Of a stretch of 8,632 nucleotides of DNA, positions 6,231 to 8,632 are shown piece by piece. The DNA is from Clostridia bacterium (lineage in GTDB: Bacteria > Bacillota_A > Clostridia > Christensenellales > UBA1242): the NCBI GenBank assembly GCA_017466005.1, contig JAFTUZ010000112.1:1-8632 (forward strand), in the 5' to 3' direction. Under the pieces are notes generated by a model. The model did no database searches. It was not told the DNA's origin and was given only the letters and a program-made list of their open reading frames with translations. Made by a program: the position numbers and the translations under genes. Each line of letters opens with the position of its first letter. The stretch's first letter is position 1.

Positions 6231-6318
6231 GGGCGAGCAGACGCACGCGTAAGCGTGCAACGCACAACAATTTGTTGTGCGTAAATTTTAACAGCTGTTA
6301 AAATTTGTCTGCTCGCCC
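6231..6318 (+). repeat. 88-nt cloverleaf-type structured element, copy 2
   Basis: A perfect 12-bp closing stem, GGGCGAGCAGAC (6231-6242) with GTCTGCTCGCCC (6307-6318), encloses three hairpins. Hairpin 1 is GCACGC/GCGTGC (6243-6258, 6 bp, GTAA loop, a GNRA type). Hairpin 2 is ACGCACAAC/GTTGTGCGT (6260-6282, 9 bp, loop AATTT). Hairpin 3 is a perfect 24-nt palindrome (6283-6306, centre AGCT). The only unpaired junction base is A6259. G+C is 43 of 88. It starts 22 nt after the manA stop and only 4 bases after the T tract of the operon terminator. No T tract follows the closing stem. Architecture and length match the element at 2845-2932, although the primary sequence does not. Confidence 0.85.
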
Positions 6319-6356
6319 GCTATAACAAACTTTTTAATGAAATACCTAAAATATGC

Positions 6357-6385
6357 TTTTGTTTATATGTAAATTGGTATATAAT
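6357..6385 (+). promoter_or_regulatory. Likely promoter of the ABC transporter operon
   Basis: A perfect TATAAT (6380-6385) lies 17 bases after a poor -35 (TTTTGT, 6357-6362). An overlapping TATATA (6378-6383) with TGG before it is an alternative extended -10. The predicted start near 6392 gives a leader of about 80 nt before the ATPase start. Confidence 0.45.
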
Positions 6386-6402
6386 AATAAAAAGGAAAAG
6401 TT

Positions 6403-6432
6403 ATGCCATTAGTTATTGTTGCTTTTATATAA
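6403..6432 (+). CDS. Possible nine-residue leader peptide upstream of the ABC transporter
   Basis: ATG at 6403 opens a nine-codon frame encoding MPLVIVAFI, ending at TAA (6430-6432), 40 bases before the ATPase start. AAAGGAAAAG (6391-6400) lies just before it and could serve as its ribosome binding site. The peptide is very hydrophobic, as are several ribosome-stalling leader peptides of drug-inducible genes. Against it: the predicted transcription start leaves the ribosome binding site at the extreme 5' end, and I see no strong alternative hairpins between this frame and the transporter gene. It may be chance. Confidence 0.3.
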   Translation: MPLVIVAFI

Positions 6433-6472
6433 AAAATACAAAATAAAAGTAAAATTAATAAGGAGATAGAAG

Positions 6473-7384
6473 ATGCTTAAATTGCAAAATATTACAAAAA
6501 GTTATGCCCAAAATAATGTTTTGAAAGGTATTAATTTAGAACTTACCGATGGCCAAGTTTATGGTTTAGTAGGTTCTAATGGTGCGGGAAAAACTACTCT
6601 TTTAAATATAATTGCTGGAGTATTATCTAAAAATAGTGGAACAGTTGAAATAGACAATTTAAAAGTTAATTCTGTTAATGATATAAAAGGTAAAATTGGC
6701 TATGTGTTAGATATTCCTGCAATGTATGAATATTTAACCGCACAAGAATATTTAATGTTTTTATTAAGTGCAACTAATTTTACAAATGAAGAAAAGCAAA
6801 ACAAAATAGAAAATTTATTGATTGCTGTTGGACTTAATGATGTTAAAAATAAACTTATAAGCAATTTTTCTAGGGGTATGAAGCAACGATTAGGTATTGC
6901 ATCTGGGCTTATATCTAACCCTAAAATTATTTTAATGGACGAACCTAGTAGTGCTCTAGACCCACAGGGTAGGGCTGAAGTTTTGTATATAATAGAACAA
7001 TTAAAAGCACAAGGTAAAACAATTTTACTTTCAACTCATATTTTAAATGATGTAGAACGTATATGTGATAAAGTTGGGCTTTTGGTAAATGGTGTTATTG
7101 CTGTTGAAGGTTCTTTAAATGAAATTATAGAAAAATATTCTAAACCTATTTTAAAAATAGATTGTGTAGAAGTTGAAAAGTTAAAAGAATTGGTAGAAAA
7201 TATAGATGGTTGTATAAGTTGCGTTGCAACAGCAAATTCGTTAGAAGTAACAATTTTGCCCGAAAAGAAAAAAGAAATAATGCAAGAAATTTTAAATTTA
7301 GATATAGATATTAATGGAATTTATACAAAACGTGCAAGTTTGGAAGAAATTTTTTTAAATGTTAAACAAGGGGGTGCAATATAA
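6473..7384 (+). CDS. ABC transporter ATP-binding protein (ABC-2/drug-export type)
   Basis: This 303-residue ATPase powers a small two-gene ABC-2 transporter. It shows Walker A GSNGAGKT (34-41), a signature FSRGMKQR (132-139, in place of LSGGQ, as is usual in this branch), Walker B IILMDEP (152-158), a D-loop SALD (160-163) and the H-loop His H189 in STHIL. At the Q-loop position the sequence is IGYVLDIPAMYEYLT (76-90), with Asp where many ABC proteins have Gln; ABC-2 exporters often vary here. After the roughly 215-residue nucleotide-binding domain comes a 90-residue C-terminal extension typical of CcmA/YtrB/BcrA-like subunits, ending in RASLEEIFLNV. AAGGAG (6460-6465) lies 7 bases before the ATG. 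The stop codon overlaps the start of the permease gene by one base. The substrate is unknown; export of a peptide, lipid or drug is the usual role of the family. Confidence 0.93.
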   Translation: MLKLQNITKSYAQNNVLKGINLELTDGQVYGLVGSNGAGKTTLLNIIAGVLSKNSGTVEIDNLKVNSVNDIKGKIGYVLDIPAMYEYLTAQEYLMFLLSATNFTNEEKQNKIENLLIAVGLNDVKNKLISNFSRGMKQRLGIASGLISNPKIILMDEPSSALDPQGRAEVLYIIEQLKAQGKTILLSTHILNDVERICDKVGLLVNGVIAVEGSLNEIIEKYSKPILKIDCVEVEKLKELVENIDGCISCVATANSLEVTILPEKKKEIMQEILNLDIDINGIYTKRASLEEIFLNVKQGGAI

Positions 7385-8193
7385 TGAGTGCATTTAAGGC
7401 TTGTTTGAAAAAAGATATGCTAGAAATGTTGCGCACAAAAAAACTATGGATATTTTTAGGCTTATCTGTGGCTATGATGGCTTTTGCTGCCGTAATGTTT
7501 TTATTTATGGACGCAGTTGTTGCCGATGGTGGTAGCGCTGGGCTTACGCAAGAAGAATTAGATAGTTTAGCTGCAACTTTTAAAGCAAATTATTTAAATA
7601 GTATTATGTTTTTCTCTTCATTTATGAGTACTTATTTTGTTTTAGTTGTTATTATTTTAATTGCAAAAATTATACCAAAAGAAATTAAAAATAAACAATG
7701 GATAAATCCAATAAGTGCTGGCATTAAACCACAACAAATTATTGCTTCTAAAATTATAGTAACTGTTGCAACAGTTTTTGTAACGGCATTAATAGGTTGT
7801 GTGTTGCATTTAATTTTTACAGTGTGTTGTTGTGCGCCAGAAGGGGCAACTGTTGGCACTTTAATTTATAGTTATGTAATGCTTTTAGTTTATATTTTAT
7901 TCTTTGCAATTTGTTCTATAAGTTTAAGTGCAATTTGCAAACGTACTTGGTTAACTATTTTAATATTACTTGGTTCGTTAATTTTATTACCAGATATGCT
8001 TTCGGCTGTGGTTTTGGAAGGTGGCTATACTTTGGGTGCTTACACTCCATTCCTATTTGGTTCGGAAGCAATGGTACCTATGTATGTAACATTTACGCCA
8101 GCGGTTTGGGTGGTATCTGTATTGCTAACTGTGGGAATTAGTGCCGGGTTAATAGTTTGGGCTATATTAAGCAACAAAATAAAAAGTGAATAA
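7384..8193 (+). CDS. ABC-2 type transporter permease
   Basis: This 269-residue membrane protein has about six hydrophobic helices (roughly 21-43, 73-97, 121-147, 158-183, 188-210 and 239-262). It starts with a cytosolic amphipathic segment (KACLKKDMLEMLRTKKLW, 5-22), as ABC-2 permeases do. The cytosolic loop PKEIKNKQWINPISAG (98-113) with KPQQIIASKI fits the coupling region that docks on the ATPase; the usual sequence is E(x)n-G-(x)n-L, less clear here. A large outside loop (about 44-70) and an unusual CCC cluster (148-150) near the end of helix 3 are visible. Its ATG overlaps the stop of the ATPase gene (TAATG) and follows AAGGGGG (7368-7374), indicating translational coupling. The two proteins should assemble as a dimer of each. 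A nested terminator follows directly. The substrate cannot be inferred. Confidence 0.88.
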   Translation: MSAFKACLKKDMLEMLRTKKLWIFLGLSVAMMAFAAVMFLFMDAVVADGGSAGLTQEELDSLAATFKANYLNSIMFFSSFMSTYFVLVVIILIAKIIPKEIKNKQWINPISAGIKPQQIIASKIIVTVATVFVTALIGCVLHLIFTVCCCAPEGATVGTLIYSYVMLLVYILFFAICSISLSAICKRTWLTILILLGSLILLPDMLSAVVLEGGYTLGAYTPFLFGSEAMVPMYVTFTPAVWVVSVLLTVGISAGLIVWAILSNKIKSE

Positions 8194-8260
8194 AAAATAG
8201 TATAATGTGTTAAAAAATAGCAACATAGTTGCTATTTTTTGTTATTATACTGTGTTTTTT
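8192..8260 (+). terminator. Nested double stem-loop terminator after the ABC permease
   Basis: An inner 13-bp perfect hairpin, AAAAAATAGCAAC (8212-8224) with GTTGCTATTTTTT (8228-8240), sits inside a second inverted repeat, AGTATAAT (8199-8206) with ATTATACT (8244-8251). That repeat is flanked in turn by six A (8192-8197) and six T (8255-8260). The inner hairpin alone is a good intrinsic terminator. The sequence AAAAAATAG occurs twice in the left arm (8192-8200 and 8212-8220). Confidence 0.85.
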
Positions 8261-8317
8261 ATAAAAGTAACAAAAATATTCAACTAATCATAACCTACTT
8301 AAAAACAGGAGGTGTTT

Positions 8318-8632
8318 ATGCAAACTTACGGAGATTGTTCAAAAGGAAGTTGTTTGAGCGAGCATTGTACAAAAAAGCCAGTTAATCCTAAAATGGCACA
8401 ATTAATAAGAAAAGATATTATAGGAGAACTTGAGGCTATTGTGCAATATCAAAATCATATAATGGAAACAGATGACCCAGTATTAAAAAAGGTTTGGGAA
8501 GATATTAGAGATGAAGAAAAAGTGCACGTTGGAGAACTGTTTACATTACTTGTTTGGCTAGACCCTAGCGAAGAAAAGTTTTTTACCAAAGGGCAAAAAG
8601 AAGTTGAAGAAATGTTAAGAAGAATGGGTAAG
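8318..8632 (+). CDS. Ferritin-like diiron protein resembling encapsulin cargo (EncFtn/FLP type), 3' end outside window
   Basis: The first 105 codons are visible; the frame is open at the window edge. Residues 28-100 form two ferritin-like helices: ELEAIVQYQNHI (37-48) and RDEEKVHVGEL (64-74), followed by LVWLDPSE and KGQKEVEEML. The spacing E37-(30)-E67-xx-H70, with E39 and Y44, matches the E32/E34/Y39/E62/H65 pattern of encapsulated ferritin (EncFtn). The DEEKVHVGE-LLxLDP stretch resembles the ferritin-like domain fused to Thermotoga encapsulin. Such proteins form a diiron ferroxidase site at a dimer interface and load iron into encapsulin shells. A cysteine-spaced N-terminus (C7, C12, C17; CX4CX4C) precedes the helices and is not usual for the family. 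The start is set by a strong AGGAGG (8307-8312). No clear promoter is seen between the terminator and the start; a weak TTGTTA-15-TATAAA overlaps the terminator. Whether an encapsulin gene follows is outside the window. Confidence 0.82.
   Translation, partial: MQTYGDCSKGSCLSEHCTKKPVNPKMAQLIRKDIIGELEAIVQYQNHIMETDDPVLKKVWEDIRDEEKVHVGELFTLLVWLDPSEEKFFTKGQKEVEEMLRRMGK

Noticed and set aside
6231..6318. Integron attC site or ordinary intrinsic terminator
   Set aside because: There is no R'/R'' core pair (GTTRRRY-type ends), no integrase or cassette context, and no T tract after the closing stem; a complete terminator already lies upstream at 6192-6226.
6386..6472. Riboswitch in the ABC transporter leader
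   Set aside because: The leader is about 80 nt of A/T-rich DNA with no stable helices or recognisable aptamer core; only the short leader frame stands out.
7911..8141. Plus-strand ORF overlapping the ABC permease in another frame
   Set aside because: It lies wholly inside the permease gene, whose frame carries the membrane helices and family pattern; no separate start signal is seen.

Overview
The window is AT-rich DNA (about 30% G+C by eye) with strong AAGGAG-type ribosome binding sites, sigma-A-like promoters with TGn-extended -10 boxes, Rho-independent terminators and dense packing. Together with a DegV protein, InlB-type surface repeats and an encapsulated-ferritin-like protein, this points to a low-GC Gram-positive bacterium of the Clostridia/Bacillota type. 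It is probably an uncultured gut lineage, though species cannot be read from the sequence.

Layout. (1) Positions 1-743 hold the 3' end of a CNNM/CorC (HlyC/CorC) membrane protein. It converges on a minus-strand DegV fatty-acid-binding protein (804-1685), with a bidirectional terminator between them. (2) Positions 1962-2819 encode a small cell-surface protein: signal peptide, two InlB B-repeats, one transmembrane helix and a short basic cytosolic tail that looks like a decayed third repeat. (3) Intergenic DNA from 2820 to 3247 carries an 88-nt cloverleaf-like inverted-repeat element, a pair of 21-nt dyad repeats, a good promoter and a leader hairpin. (4) An operon of a GT8 glycosyltransferase (3248-4075), a GT4 glycosyltransferase with a lysine-rich tail (4084-5385) and a class I mannose-6-phosphate isomerase (5435-6208) ends in a terminator. 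(5) A second 88-nt cloverleaf element follows (6231-6318). (6) An ABC-2 type ATPase/permease pair (6473-8193) is preceded by a promoter and a possible nine-codon leader peptide and ends in a nested double hairpin. (7) Positions 8318-8632 are the start of a ferritin-like diiron protein resembling encapsulin cargo, cut by the window edge.

How the genes fit together. The GT8-GT4-manA operon is best read as building a glycolipid or surface glycan, with ManA joining the fructose-6-phosphate and mannose-6-phosphate pools. The ABC pair is a self-contained exporter-type unit. The CNNM and DegV genes look like housekeeping genes.

The most unusual signal is the pair of elements at 2845-2932 and 6231-6318. 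They share almost no primary sequence but have the same architecture: exactly 88 nt, a perfect 12-bp closing stem that begins GGGC and ends GCCC, three tightly packed inner hairpins, a single unpaired A between hairpins 1 and 2, and a start 22-25 nt after a stop codon. Conserved fold and length with diverged sequence suggest a selected structure. I cannot match it to a family I know.
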